Part shown: positions 52,285 through 63,735 of the stretch, in pieces
How positions within the stretch are numbered: position 1 is the first letter of the stretch
Layout: every line of letters begins with the position of its first letter
Origin: Apostichopus japonicus
Lineage: Eukaryota; Echinodermata; Holothuroidea; Aspidochirotida; Stichopodidae
Reading direction: 5' to 3'
DNA length: 64,000 bases
Assembly (NCBI RefSeq): GCF_037975245.1
Contig: NC_092581.1
Span: forward strand, 4,900,001 to 4,964,000
The notes under the pieces: model-generated
What the model was told of the DNA's origin: nothing
Seen by the model: the letters and a program-made list of their open reading frames with translations, nothing else
Database searches by the model: none
Made by a program: the position numbers and the translations under genes

Positions 52285-52450
52285 CAGTGCGAGTACCACA
52301 AGATGGGTATATATGAGTACCCTTTGGTATGAGTACAAGTACTAGGCTTAAAGCGTGAGTAAGATTACATGTAATCTTGCACTTACATTATAGAATCCAT
52401 CTTACTTCCAAACTGACCCCCTTAGTACAAGTACGGGTACAAATTCAGGA
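52285..52450. repeat. Dispersed GAGTAC-rich repeat copy
   Basis: Contains GTGCGAGTACCACAAGATGG, ATATATGAGTACC, CTTTGGTATGAGTACAAGTA and GTACAAGTACGGGTAC. Matches in order to the copies at 27250 and 27430 (GCGAGTAC, ATATATGAG, CCTTGG.A, AGCG.GAG) point to one dispersed family. Confidence 0.55.
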
Positions 52451-54529
52451 GAGTTGAGAACCGAAGACAGCCAACTATGCTATACAATGTGGGTACGCGT
52501 AAGGACTCAATTCAAGTCTGCAGTGAAACTATATTTGGAGAAAATTTGGAACAATAATATGTACACATTAAAAGCCTATCCTTTTTGATGCACGCAGAAC
52601 AGCAGAAATAAATATAAACTTTGAAGATTTTCAGAATTTTAGGTATATATACAAATCAATAAAAATGGTAAACAAAAGAAATAAGAAAGGTAAATCAATC
52701 AATAAATGAAAAGCTATGACATTAAATTTGTAGTTGTAAACATGTTGCCGTCCATACCATGTTGCACATTAGTGTTAATCACGTGGAAACAAATTACGAA
52801 CATTTTTGAAACTTGTCATTTTCGTAGCAGCTTTATATAATATCGAAAAATTTACTACAAAATCAACGCGAAATGGAAAAGAAAAAGTAATGAAAAAAAA
52901 CACATAACTTGTTTCCAAGTATATCTCTTATAAACATTGAAGCAGCTGGGATAACAAAAATGTTAGCCATAAGGAGTTAATTAATGACAGCCCAAAGGTT
53001 ATTCCTAAGAAAAACCTTGAAAGTTCAACTTTAAACAAAAAGAGACCAATTTAGAAGAAAATGAAATACTTCAGGCAGTTATAAACTTTCATAATTCCAA
53101 GTCATATTTTGACGATGAAGATATATACCCTTTTGGTTGTTCGCTTGAAAGAACTCCATATAAGCTATATAAGATTTCGTCTTCTTTGTTTGATTCGGAG
53201 AAGAAATATGAAGTCCAATTATCAATCATATTTTTATTCTCATTTTGTCTCATTTTGTTTCGCATGTAAAGAAAACTGCTTTTAGACTGTCCTGTTCTGT
53301 TACCCCCCCCCCACCACCCCCTCCCCCTGTGGATTTGACGATTTTTGAAGACATCCAAACAGTATATAACATATCAACAGATGGTAAAATCGATTTTACA
53401 TTTAAAGCAGTTTTTCGCAATTTTTTTTTTCTCTCTATTTGTCAATTTTAATATCTTTTAGTAATAATATCTAAGAATGATGTAACTCATAAGATTGACT
53501 GGTCAAAAACTCATCAAATGACTATATATGAAAAAGTCTCTTTTTGTTTTGGAAGGAAAATCATATTTTGAAACAATAATAATGCCTTTATACTTTTTGT
53601 TCCTGTTTATTAATACTATAACGTAAAATGTGTCTTATCGACGAGTTTTTTTCGGAATCGAATTTGGTTGTTTAACATGATTTACGATTGAAAGTTGTTG
53701 TACAAATTAACATTCTTTATGCAAAAAAAAAAAAAAACCAGGAATGAATCAAACTTTTCATTTTTTACTGACAGACAATTTGCGACCATGCGTGAGAAGA
53801 TAGCTCCTTTAAGAATTTATCTCAACGCCATATCTTGTTTCAAAATGTTCTCAACATTTGACTAAATGTATTTGAGAAAAAAATGTTGGAACGAGACTGT
53901 CAAAATGATGACGGTGCACGAAAAATTCTTTGTCAATTTGGAGAGGCTTTAAATATGATAGTTTGACAAAAAGTGGTGAATTTGCACGAAAAAAGAGGCC
54001 TCCATGTTTCAAATCATGAGTCTCCGTTCCGAAAAAATGCTATATAACACTCTCTACGGCAATTCATTTACAATGGGGGGGGGGGGGGCTTGATAGATTG
54101 CGTATGTGTGGTGTTACATGACAAAGCTTCAAGTTTATCTAAGATTATCTTGAAGTTAGTAGCAGAATTTCAACATATCATTTTGAATTGAATGTGAGTT
54201 TTTTTTTGCCACGCTATGACGTACGTTGATTACCCTGGCACTTAAAAGGCTACTTAACCACTCGCTTATAACTGATGGCTAAACCTGTTGCAATTTCACA
54301 GACAAATATCTATGTTCTACTTTACATAGAAGATGACGAATTTCCATGGTAGTAATTGCGTTCGTTTGAGCTTGTATGTATATGATATTAAAACCGAAGT
54401 TTTGCGCCGAGAAATTTGTCAGAATCGGGTTAAAGTTACTCGTCAAATATAGCTATATTTGAGTGAAAGAAAAACCGGCATATGGCTGTGCTTTTACATT
54501 TATATCGTGAGTCAATGCTCAGTATAATG

Positions 54530-55075
54530 TGTGTAAAATAGCTGCAGATAAGTGCAGGTAACTTCACGTAACTGCAAGTTACTACAAGTAAAGGTAGTCT
54601 ACTAAACGTAACTTCAGGTACCTGTGTGTAACTACATATAACTGCAGTTAACTTGCAGTAACTTAATGTTACTACTGGTTACTGCGAGTAACTCCATGTA
54701 ACCGCATGTAACTGTAACCGAATATAACCGCATTTTGACAGCGTGAAACTATACATGCAACTACGTGTAACTGCATCTAAATACATACAACAGGCAAATT
54801 CACGTATTCCATGTAGCTGTATTTTAGTATACCTAACTTCATTCAGGTTACTGTATGTAAGCGGTAGGTAACTGCATATGTAGTAACTGCGTGTAATTTC
54901 ATGTTACTGTATCTAACTGTAGGTAGCTACAGGAAATCGCGTGTAACTACATTAAACCGCAACCGAATCGAACCGCCTTTAGCCGCGTGTGACCGCATGT
55001 AACAGTAACTCAGATACGTGTAACTTCATGCAACTGCGTGCATATATATGCACGTAACTGCTTGTCACATCACTC
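54530..55075. repeat. Degenerate GTAACTGCA array, period about 10-11
   Basis: GTAACTGCA, GTAACTTCA, GTTACTACA, GTAACCGCA and similar 9-11-mers repeat over about 550 bp, with roughly 45 recognisable units. Divergence is high and spacing drifts, so this is an old minisatellite. Confidence 0.85.
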
Positions 55076-55178
55076 ACATGTATAGGTAACTCCTACTTAC
55101 TCTACTGATTTTTGTATACAGAAACAGAAGGATCGTAGGCTATATTTCACATACTCCCATCAGTGGAATAATACATAA

Positions 55179-55281
55179 CATTATTACATGCGCCATCCGC
55201 ATGTAATAATGAGGCTTTAGGGCCTCGGGGAAGATTAGCTTTGGCTAACCGAGTCACCCGTTTAAAGGTTAATAATAATAA
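55179..55281 (+). mobile_element. LINE 3' end with two stem-loops and (AAT)n tail (probable)
   Basis: First a perfect 14-bp hairpin, CATTATTACATGCG/CGCATGTAATAATG with a 5-nt loop (55179-55211). Then CTCGGGGAAGATTAGC, TTTG and GCTAACCGAG form a second stem, followed by TCACCCGTTTAAAGGTTAAT and a short (AAT)n tail. The 'GGGGAAGA-stem-loop-CCGAG(T)(C)ACCC-GTTTAAA-GG-TTAATAATAAT' arrangement matches 3' ends of L2/CR1-group LINEs as I recall them. No open frame of reverse transcriptase precedes it; it is a truncated copy or a SINE sharing the tail. Confidence 0.55.
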
Positions 55282-55968
55282 TCCGTTGACTTTCATAATC
55301 CCACAAGGGCCTAATGGTGTACAGCGTGGAAGCTGTACAACTGCACACAGACCTGCGTAACGGAAGTTACAGAATAGCAATGTTTTTGCCTTCAATACAT
55401 AACAATTGGTGGCTGATTTTAATATTGCGCGAAAGACCTAACAGCATCACTTTCTTTGTAGAAATGAAAAGACTTGAAAACATCATATACGCATTATCGT
55501 TTTAGAAAAATTATGCGTGGTCACTCAATATTGTACGTCATTAAACGCAGGAATTAAGAAATGGGGACTAAATACCCTAAAGGCCTATCTACTTTATATC
55601 TATACACGGTAATAGACTGGTTCTGTATCTGGATATTTCGAAGAAACAAATGACAAAAATATATGGTAACTAACAACACAGTTGTCATAGTAACGGAAAA
55701 ACAAGAAGGTATCCAAGATAAGTGACCGAATTTTAACAGTTTTATTTTTATTATTTATTTGTCAGATTTGTTGCAATTTCTTTTATTCTTGACAGAAATT
55801 GTCGTCATGGACAAACGCCTTCTTTCTTATAATATGTTTGTTTTCAAACTGTATATGATTCTTCCATACTCGACATAATAACTCATATCTATACAGACAT
55901 TGTTATGAACAGCAATGTATATATATATATATATGTGGGTCAACATAACATTCACAACATGCGCGCAT

Positions 55969-56012
55969 CAGAGCGGCGCGGAGTTCGCGTTTGAAAAGAC
56001 GCGAAGCTCTGA
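55969..56012. other. GC-rich hairpin
   Basis: CAGAGC and TTCGCGT pair with ACGCGAA and GCTCTG across a short loop, with a 9-nt bulge on the left arm. It stands out because the surroundings are AT-rich. Confidence 0.6.
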
Positions 56013-57178
56013 ATCTATATCTATATCTATGTAAACATAATTATGTGTTTCAATGTTTGCCCAAGTTGCTGGTATTGATACAACCATGTATTAGGCGATA
56101 CTATAGACAACTGTGATTTGTTTTGCGGAATATCGAAAGATGTATAGGTATACGCCTACAAAAACGAATATACCGTCATGTTTACAGAAATAAGGGTATG
56201 CTGGCGCGGAATTGTTTGTCGATGGTGCCAATATTCAAACTATATCAGTTGTTTTTGGTTTGTTATTGTTGTTGCTGTGACTGCCTGCTGATATTAGCCT
56301 ACTATTGTTGTTGTTTTTGGTGTTGTAACAAGGTGGGATATCTGCGAAGTCTTGGAATGTGTTTCATCAGGGAGTTGTTATGCAACTCACTGGTTTCATT
56401 ATACCAGGAGATATTTCGCGAATGCCAAAAATCAAGCGTTAACAACTCGAAAAACCTCCTGGGCAAGAACAATTATGTGATAGGGGGAGTATGTCATTTT
56501 TGAAATATGAAAATTAAAAAAAATTGTCATTCGGAATCCGTCTTTTCTTTCACATACGTAATATACGCTCTTTCCCATCACGTAAGCAGTTGTTTTCCAG
56601 TTTTAAATTAGTTCCAAAATCAAAACGTTTTCTCACATATTTAGACAAACTTTACCAAACATTGGTTGGGATGGAAATGTGTACCCAGAGATGGTTGGAA
56701 TATTTACAGTGGAGTAGCGTAATTATGTCAGAATTGGACAAAATTCATCAAATTTGATGACAGGTTGTAGTGACGTTAGAAAGCACTTTAGTATTGCCGA
56801 AGTACAATGAAACAGAGGCCAAGGCCATGTTAGTATTTATTTAGGCTACACACCAATTCATACTATTCCGCTAGTCGGGTGCTCCAATACAGGTTTTTTA
56901 ACACAGGTGTTACAGCATGAATATCATTGTACATGAAAGGTCACCTGCAGCCTTAATTCCTGTCTCATCACGTGCTTTGCATTCCAGGATCACGTGAGAT
57001 TGTGTTGCTGTATAGCAGCCTCACGATGTTGCTAGCCGTCTTAGGAGAAGCACCCATTTATACCCTCTCTGTTGATATCAGTACTGACTAGCTGTTATAC
57101 TCTCTACCTCTATACGCCGCGTCTTTAGTGTTCTTTTATGTGGTACTTGTAAGTCAATTATTTTATGTCATTACTGTA

Positions 57179-57255
57179 CCTTCTCGGCCTTTTTGGCTAA
57201 GATCAGGTGTAAGCATTATGTTCCCTTTTCTAGGGAAATCGTGATACACACCTGA
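57179..57255 (+). ncRNA. U2 snRNA-like 5' end fused to a long hairpin (pseudogene or derived element)
   Basis: CTTCTCGGCCTTTTTGGCTA followed by AGATCA.GTGT matches the first ~30 nt of U2 snRNA (which has TTTT rather than TTTTT), including stem-loop I. The sequence then departs from U2: the branch-site pairing region GTAGTA is absent. Instead TCAGGTGT (57203-57210) pairs with ACACCTGA (57248-57255), with an inner stem TTCCC/GGGAA around a TTTTCTA loop. It is either a truncated U2 retrocopy or a new small RNA built on a U2 head. It cannot be a working U2. Confidence 0.5.
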
Positions 57256-58012
57256 CGCTGATTACTCAGTCACAGTCTCGATGCACGGGTGGGGGATGGG
57301 GGGGGGGGAGCTATAGGGTTGGGCTGAGCGAATCAGTCGTTCGGTTGTTTGGGTTTTTCGTGCCCAGGATCTTTCTTGTGTGACTTTGAAAATTATTACT
57401 AAACCGTGCCAAAGTTGTCCCGAATTATTAAAGTACTGCATTGTGGTTATCAGACTTGTTGCTAAATGTATGTACCAATTAGGCTAATTGATACAAGTCA
57501 TTAGATTTTAGTTTTAATTAGTAACAATTAAGGGTAGAAGCAGAATCACGTTTTTCACTTACACAACTCGTGAAAAAAACGGGCAAAGTTGCTATAGAGT
57601 TCGACATACAAGGCCTACGGAAAGACTTCGAATGCATAATTACAATATAGCTTTATTTACGTTGCATGCTAGAACCAAACTTCAGGCAGGTAGGCATAAT
57701 TGCTTTTAGTCTTATAATTCTACAACAGTTCACAATAAATATAAATCTTACTAAAGAAGCAGGCATAATTGCACATGCAATTAATTCCAATGTGGCTCAC
57801 GAAGAACTTGACTATTCTGAAGATATTTGAAGGTTTCTGCTAATCTTATGTATATAGTCCGAGTTTCTTCCTTGCGGAGGTAGACCCCTCAAAATAATCT
57901 CGATTTATTGTAAAATGAGACATACTCGAGACGGTTCAAGTGAAGCCAAAGTGCAGCAAAGAACATGATTATGCAGGTTGCAGTGAAGAACGTTGATTAA
58001 TATGCAGGTATA

Positions 58013-58470
58013 GCTGTCAAACTCGGGCCCTCAACCCAGTTTTGAAGATGATTCAGATAATGTCGCCCTTGATTTTGAAAGCCACTAAATAGGGCCGCCA
58101 TTTTCGCACCTTGAAATAACTGACCTTGTAACTACCAATAATGTCCAAAGTGAAAATTTGTCAGAATGAAAAACTAAGAGAAAAGTGTCAAAAGTATATA
58201 CTTGCCCCTAACAACTGTGAAAATCTACAACCCACGTGATGCTGTCAAACTCGGCCCTCTACCCAGTTTTGAAGATGTATCAAGCAATGTCGCCCTTGAT
58301 TTTGAAAGCCACTAAAAAGGGCCGCCATATTTTTACCTTGAAATAACTGACCTTGTTACCAATAATGCGGGCCAAAGGGAAAATTTGTCAGATGAAAAAA
58401 ACTAAGAGAAAAGTGTCGAAAGCATATATACTTGCGCCTAAAAACTGTGAAAATCTACAACCCACGTGAT
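58013..58470. repeat. Tandem duplication, unit about 228 bp, two copies
   Basis: GCTGTCAAACTCGG starts at 58013 and 58241. Both copies run through ACCCAGTTTTGAAGATG, TGTCGCCCTTGATTTTGAAA, GGGCCGCCAT and CTTGAAATAACTGACCTTG, and end AATCTACAACCCACGTGAT. Identity is roughly 90 per cent by eye with small indels. No shared long frame. Confidence 0.94.
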
Positions 58471-59180
58471 GGGGTGAAACAGCTGATCTGTATGGGACAG
58501 ACTTCACCCTGTTACAAGGAGCAGCACTCGGGGCTGGCTCCCTCCCCTTTAGGGGTTCGATGTGTACCCTTGTTTGAACAATGAGGCTACTACAGTAACA
58601 CGCTCTGCATGGTGTAATCCCTTCATGCCATCGTATGATTCGATTGATCCTAAATAAAACTTCACGATATTAATATAATTTTTTTTTATGTTGTAAAACT
58701 CCAGTCTTTGAAAGACAGAGTGAACATTAAGAACAGTGTTGTCTGGAAAAATACTTTTTACAAAGCAAAGCGCAGTTACTATATAATTAAAAAGTCCACG
58801 ATTGGAAAACTAGTGGACTAACCTAGCAATTTCGATGATTCTTGTGTGAAAATGCGTGACTTTGGTGAAACATGAAAGACATACTTCTGTATAAAGGCAA
58901 CCTCTGGCAAAGAAATATCAAATGTATGAAATTATTCCTATATCAATTTTACACAAGTTGTGTTGAATTGGCCAATGTTTGCCACAGATATGAAGTATAC
59001 ATTTTCTCAGTTTTTTTTTAAACATTATGTCCCAAATCATACACAAGTTTCTACACGTTTTCATATGTTCTAAACACACAAGAAAACGTGTGTAAACGTA
59101 CACATTTGACGAAAGTGAATTTTGATTTCAAATATACAGGTTTTCCATTAATGTGTTATAATGTGGTTTGTTTTGAATGT

Positions 59181-59216
59181 GTTTTACTTGTGATGACGTG
59201 TCATCCCAGGTAAAAC
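59181..59216. other. 36-bp imperfect palindrome
   Basis: GTTTTACTTGTGATGAC and GTCATCCCAGGTAAAAC are inverted repeats (15 of 17 pairs) separated by GT. The centre TGATGACGTGTCA resembles a CRE/AP-1-like site (TGACGTGTCA). It lies about 630 bp downstream of the E1 donor, in intron 1. Confidence 0.7.
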
Positions 59217-59843
59217 GTTTCACGATTTTTATTGATTTTGTTTCCTTGTAAGGTATTCACGTTCACGCACCGAGTTGTCAAAATCCCAGCTCGCTTATAT
59301 CCATAGGAATTGTTCTTGCTCGTGAAGGATACATATACGGAGGAACTGTATCCATTGGTTCATGGAAATCCATTTTTTCCTCTCGAATATATCCATACCG
59401 TTAAAGGCATTGAAGACTCGCCCCAAACCGCGTGCCGCCCTGTGAAAAAGTTAACTTTCCGTTGCTTGCAAGTGAAGTTTTTCTTGTCGCTACAAAATGC
59501 AGACAGTCATGAAATGTGATACATTGTTATCTTTTATCTAGACCTGAGATGTCCATCGCTGTATCGTTTGTACACTGTGCTGTGGGTATTGACCGCAGTT
59601 GTATCTACTGACTGTACACTAGTGTCTAATTACCGACGGTAGCAAGCTGTGTGTGTATTTTCTGGGATCGATGGTGGTGTCTAACACTTCTGGTACACCT
59701 CATTCGAAACTAGGTCAGATTACCGGCATTAGACGTTTCTTTTTGCGCGAGTCTTCACACCCATTAAGCCCCAAAAAGCCATAACAAGGTGCTCCATGTG
59801 AATATTCATAACATGGATGCATATGCAAATTAATTTGACTTAC

Positions 59844-59925
59844 CTATCCTGACTTCTTGGGCAGTTGTAATGAAGAATAAAATAGTTAAAACTGCAATAA
59901 TCCATTTCCGGTGATCGAAATGCAT
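59844..59925 (-). CDS. Exon E1 coding part: signal peptide of the kainate-type receptor
   Basis: The ATG at 59925-59923 has an A at -3 (CCCACAATGC). The exon encodes MHFDHRKWIIAVLTILFFIT, then TAQEVRI and the first base of a glycine codon before GTAAGT. The layout is that of a secretory signal: a basic start (HFDHRK), a hydrophobic core (IIAVLTILFFI), then a small-residue cleavage region (TTA-QE). The mature protein would begin near EVRIG, matching the (V/I)IRIGGIFE start of vertebrate kainate receptors. The phase-1 donor joins E2 exactly. The match of signal, mature start and phase makes this the true first coding exon, although it lies 20 kb from E2. Confidence 0.87.
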
Positions 59926-59956
59926 TGTGGGTTGAAAGTTTCTCCTCTTTGTCTAT
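59926..59956 (-). promoter_or_regulatory. 5' UTR end and upstream splice acceptor of E1
   Basis: Reading leftward on the gene strand, CTTCTTCCTTTTACAG ends at 59957, followed by 31 nt (ATAGACAAAGAGGAGAAACT, then TTCAACCCACA) before the ATG. The strong pyrimidine tract plus CAG indicates that the 5' UTR is spliced, so the promoter and first non-coding exon should lie to the right of 60 kb or beyond the window. No TATA or initiator assignment was possible. Confidence 0.65.
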
Positions 59957-60202
59957 CTGTAAAAGGAAGAAGTATAAAAGATTATGATGGCTTATTCTGA
60001 TATATATTTTTAAAGTAATATTTTAGATAAAGCAATCTGAAAGCATTTTAATAACATTTTATGACATATCTATATAGATCCAGCCCAAAGACATGTTACG
60101 TATATAGCTTAGAGTGACTAAAAATAGCGACACAAATATGCTAGATGAGTGAACATAAAAATTAGAAAAAAGTTGCCAAACAATTCAAAAGTTCCCGTGA
60201 CC

Positions 60203-60258
60203 GATTCTGGCGTTTTTGGCTAATATCATGTGTTAGTAGATATATGTCATTTTCAGCT
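60203..60258 (+). pseudogene. Decayed U2 snRNA-like relic
   Basis: GATTCTGGCGTTTTTGGCTA, then ATATCATGTGTTAGTAGATA, then TATGTCATTTTCAGC can be laid over U2 nt 4-50 (TTCTCGGCCTTTTGGCTAAG, then ATCAAGTGTAGTATCTGTTC, then TTATCAG). Unlike the copy at 57179 it appears to retain the GTAGTA neighbourhood, but with many changes. Confidence 0.4.
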
Positions 60259-63200
60259 CAGAAACACAGTACCGTGCGTTAGGATTGCTAACCTTTACCC
60301 TGATTATTTCTAGTATATATTTCCTATTGAAAGAATTTGTGATACCTCGGTTGATGTATTATGATCACACGGATATAGACTGGATGTATCAGAGGAGACA
60401 GGAGGTGAGGGTGGATCAAGGTTTTAGGCTTCCCACCTCCCCCCTGCACCCCCCTCTTTAAAAAAGTATATATTCCAAATTTCTTTGAAAGTTACGTAAT
60501 ACGTATACACTGTATCCAAACGTTTGTGATAATGTATGCTTAACTATTCATGTCGACGTATCTTGAGGACATCCGTCTTCCTTTTTCTCATTTTGTGGTT
60601 CCTTTGACGTAACCATTATTATTTTTTATCTCGATTTATGTCAGTTATTATTTAACCTGAAATAAACCCATAAATGTGTGACACTGTTTTGACCAACCTT
60701 TCGTATACCCAAACAATGTTATTGTCACATGTGGAACCACTGAGCACTCTAGCATCACGGGCTTCTCCATCAAATTTGCGTTATTTCATAATTCAATAAA
60801 CACAAGTCCTTCTTGATAGAACAAGTAGGCCAACAAACCCCTTTATGACGACTAAAAAAAAAGACCCCGTGTAGATCAGCGAGTCAATCTATCATGAATA
60901 TTTATTCTTATTAAATATTTATAAACAATGGCATGAGCAACTAAAAACAGCTTCAGACACGGTCTTTGCTTGACTGACAATTTTGGATATTCAATTCTCA
61001 AACGGTGCGGCAAGGGACGTTTTAAATTCCAGGCGAGAAATTTAAAGTAATATCGTGACCAATCTATGGCCGTTTTTTGTTATTATTGTTTGGTTTGTTC
61101 TTCATCTGTTTGCAAATATCAATATTGTTGCTGTAACATTCAATAAAAGTAATATACAAACTTGGTTACGGGGGTAACACGTGGTCGAATACTGTAGGCG
61201 TATACAATTCAAACCCCAGCAACCGTTCGTTCTTGTTTTTTTTTTTTATCAACAAAATTGTTGTAATTTGTAGTTATAACTAACAATTAATTAAGTATAG
61301 TAACTGATTTATCTGACCAGCATTATATTAAAGATTATTAAAATAAGTAAATGGTTCCTGTGTGAAAGTCACTTTGGACTGAAGTTCCGGTCATAGCAAG
61401 GTATTTTTTTTGTTCAATATCAGATTGATAAGATCCTGTAATAAGACCTAAACATTAGTACCTCTCATATTTATAGGTATTTGTGTTTATTCTGCAGATA
61501 AGCGATTTATTGAAACATTTTGTATCCGGAATGATTTTTTCATAATTTCTCTTATTAATTAATAAAGGCATTTATTTGGTATATGGAGATATTTGAAAGC
61601 GTGCGTATGAGAAGATTCGAGGGGTGGGGTTGAAATGGTGTGGGATGGGGGTGGGGTTTGTTTTGCGAGATGTTTCATTTGTGAATTCTCCCATTAGCCC
61701 TTAAGCAATATAGTATCGAATGAACATGTTCTCCCCCCCCCCCCTTCAGACACATCTTTAGTCCAATGTAATACCTATACAAAATATGGTTATAAATTAT
61801 CGTCCTTTTCTGTATGTTGATATGACATTCACTGAAAGTTCTTGACCTTTCGAAAACCCGGTCGTATGTGCCAAATTTGGTAACCTACTTAAACATTCCT
61901 TCACAGATATCTTAAAGCCTCTTATTTTTCTTCGTCTTCCATTTCCTTTAAAATATATATATTTTTTAAAATATATTAACCTCACTTCCTTCTCTCAAAT
62001 ATTCCTTTAATATTCACAGGCCTCTTGCCCTACAGTTGAAACTTTCTTGTGATAATCCGGTTTTGTTTCCCTCTACTAAAAAAAAAAAACAAAAAAAAAC
62101 AGTGTTACCTCTAGAATCACTTGACCACAAACAATTCTTAAGGGGTTTTAATTGGAGTGTGTTATTTGTCCTCACGTGACCGGTATTCTGATCTTGTAAA
62201 ATAACTTCCTATCACGATAAATATCACGTAAATCAGGACGACTGTGTAATTATGGGGCTTTGGAGCAACCAAGGGCAATAATAGGTTTCTTTTCTGAAGA
62301 AGAAGAAAAAACATATGTTTTATTTGCTCTATGTTTTTGTATATGGATGTTGTGATGTCAAAATCTGAGAAAGAAAGGTAAAAATAATTCTTAGCAAATG
62401 TATCCGTTGGCATGAATGAGATTCTCAAAGCTAGAGTATGATCATAATTAATGAGAAATTATTTGCCGAATGCACCGTAATTAATAACAAAGAAAAGAAT
62501 GTTAGACAATTCTATATCTTGTAAGTTGTATCAAGGATATGGGTGGATTGGGGGGGGGGGTCGTGCTAATCAATTGTACAATAATATAATTGCAAAATGT
62601 GTTGTCTTTTTCATTTTATAATTATTTGTAACCAGATGAAAACTTTTTCTTTCTTCACCTGAACCTCAATCCCTATATCTTGCTTTCCTTGAAACCGGAG
62701 TCGACTTTTGAGGAAAAAAACAATGTTTTAAATAATTTATAAGCTACGTTGGTGTGTATATGGCAGATCATCGAAAAGTGTCCTTTAGTATTTTATTTGT
62801 TTGTGGAACGCTTCCTCAGACAAGAGTTACTATAGCTGTCAGTATAGTGAATATTTATTAGCAATTGGCTATGTAACTATGTTTGGTTCAAAAATTGGAT
62901 TGTTTCAAAATAGTATCATCCCTGGGATTTGTGGGTCCCTGGATATTTTAAAATGGAGATATTTTGACGGGATGTCTTTCAGAGTATATATACTTTGCAA
63001 ACATAATATATGGACGATCCGGGTCGGTTTTTCTAAGCTCGACGCCAATTACAGGATCAAATCCTACAGACGTGTATATGCAAATTTGATCCTCATTCGG
63101 AGAATTTGGATATATTAATGAAGGCAACTGAGAACCCGGGAAATTTTTTTGGGATCTCCGAGTCAAATTTGTGAAAATGTTATCCCAGATCAAAATGTGA

Positions 63201-63520
63201 TCCCAAAGTTAACAGTAACCTATATGTATTATGTTAAAACCTTGTATTGCGCAATCATACTAATTTGTCACGAACAGCCGTTAAAAATTGGATCCAAATC
63301 TAGGGACGTAAATATTTCTTTGTCTATCTGAGACTGATGTGGGAGAGGAGGGAAGGGCAAGGAGTTGAGGTACGGGAATTGTATATTTGAATTTAACTTT
63401 TTTTTTCTCGATGATCTTAACAGCGAATAAGGTAATGTTTTGTACTTTTACTTATATTTCTGGTGACAAACATGGAGGGGGTAGGGGAGGGGGTGAGGGG
63501 ATACAAGACAGGGGCTTATG

Positions 63521-63541
63521 AAGATATATATATATACATAC

Positions 63542-63580
<39 letters not shown>

Positions 63581-63582
63581 TA
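63521..63582. repeat. (AT)n microsatellite with CATAC interruptions
   Basis: AT alternation broken by three ACATAC/ATACAT words. Confidence 0.94.
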
Positions 63583-63670
63583 GTGTGCACTATGTGCGGT
63601 GGACAGAGCGAAGTATGGATGAGAATTAGTTTTTTTTTAAACGTAGGAGTTGCTAAGAAGGGATATGGAT

Positions 63671-63735
63671 TGCGAGCGGGCCGGCCCACCAGCATCCGCT
63701 TTGGGCCCCGGGCGTTGCCCGATTACCCGACCCGT
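63671..63735. other. Isolated GC-rich island (unknown)
   Basis: GCGAGCGGGCCGGCCCACCA, then CCGCTTTGGGCCCCGGGCG, then CGACCCGTCGGTG is about 70 per cent GC in AT-rich flanks. It is probably a fragment of a GC-rich transposable element (its GGCCGGCCC and GGGCCCCGGGC palindromes suggest element ends). No family assigned. Confidence 0.4.

Larger units (their letters stand above)
49991..59843 (-). other. Intron 1, half next to E1
   Basis: Contains a C-rich tract (51686-51740), a GAGTAC-type repeat copy (52285-52450), the degenerate GTAACTGCA array (54530-55075), a hairpin with LINE tail (55179-55281), a GC-rich hairpin (55969-56012), a U2-like sequence (57179-57255), a 228-bp tandem duplication (58013-58470) and a palindrome (59181-59216). 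Stretches 49990-51680, 52460-54520, 56020-57170 and 58480-59170 show nothing else that I recognise. Confidence 0.6.

Noticed and set aside
57179-57255. Functional U2 snRNA gene
   Set aside because: Only the first 30 nt match; the branch-site pairing, Sm site and 3' stem-loops are missing.
62801-63118. 105-codon plus-strand frame
   Set aside because: No domain, no plausible start context, AT-biased composition, and no splice partners.
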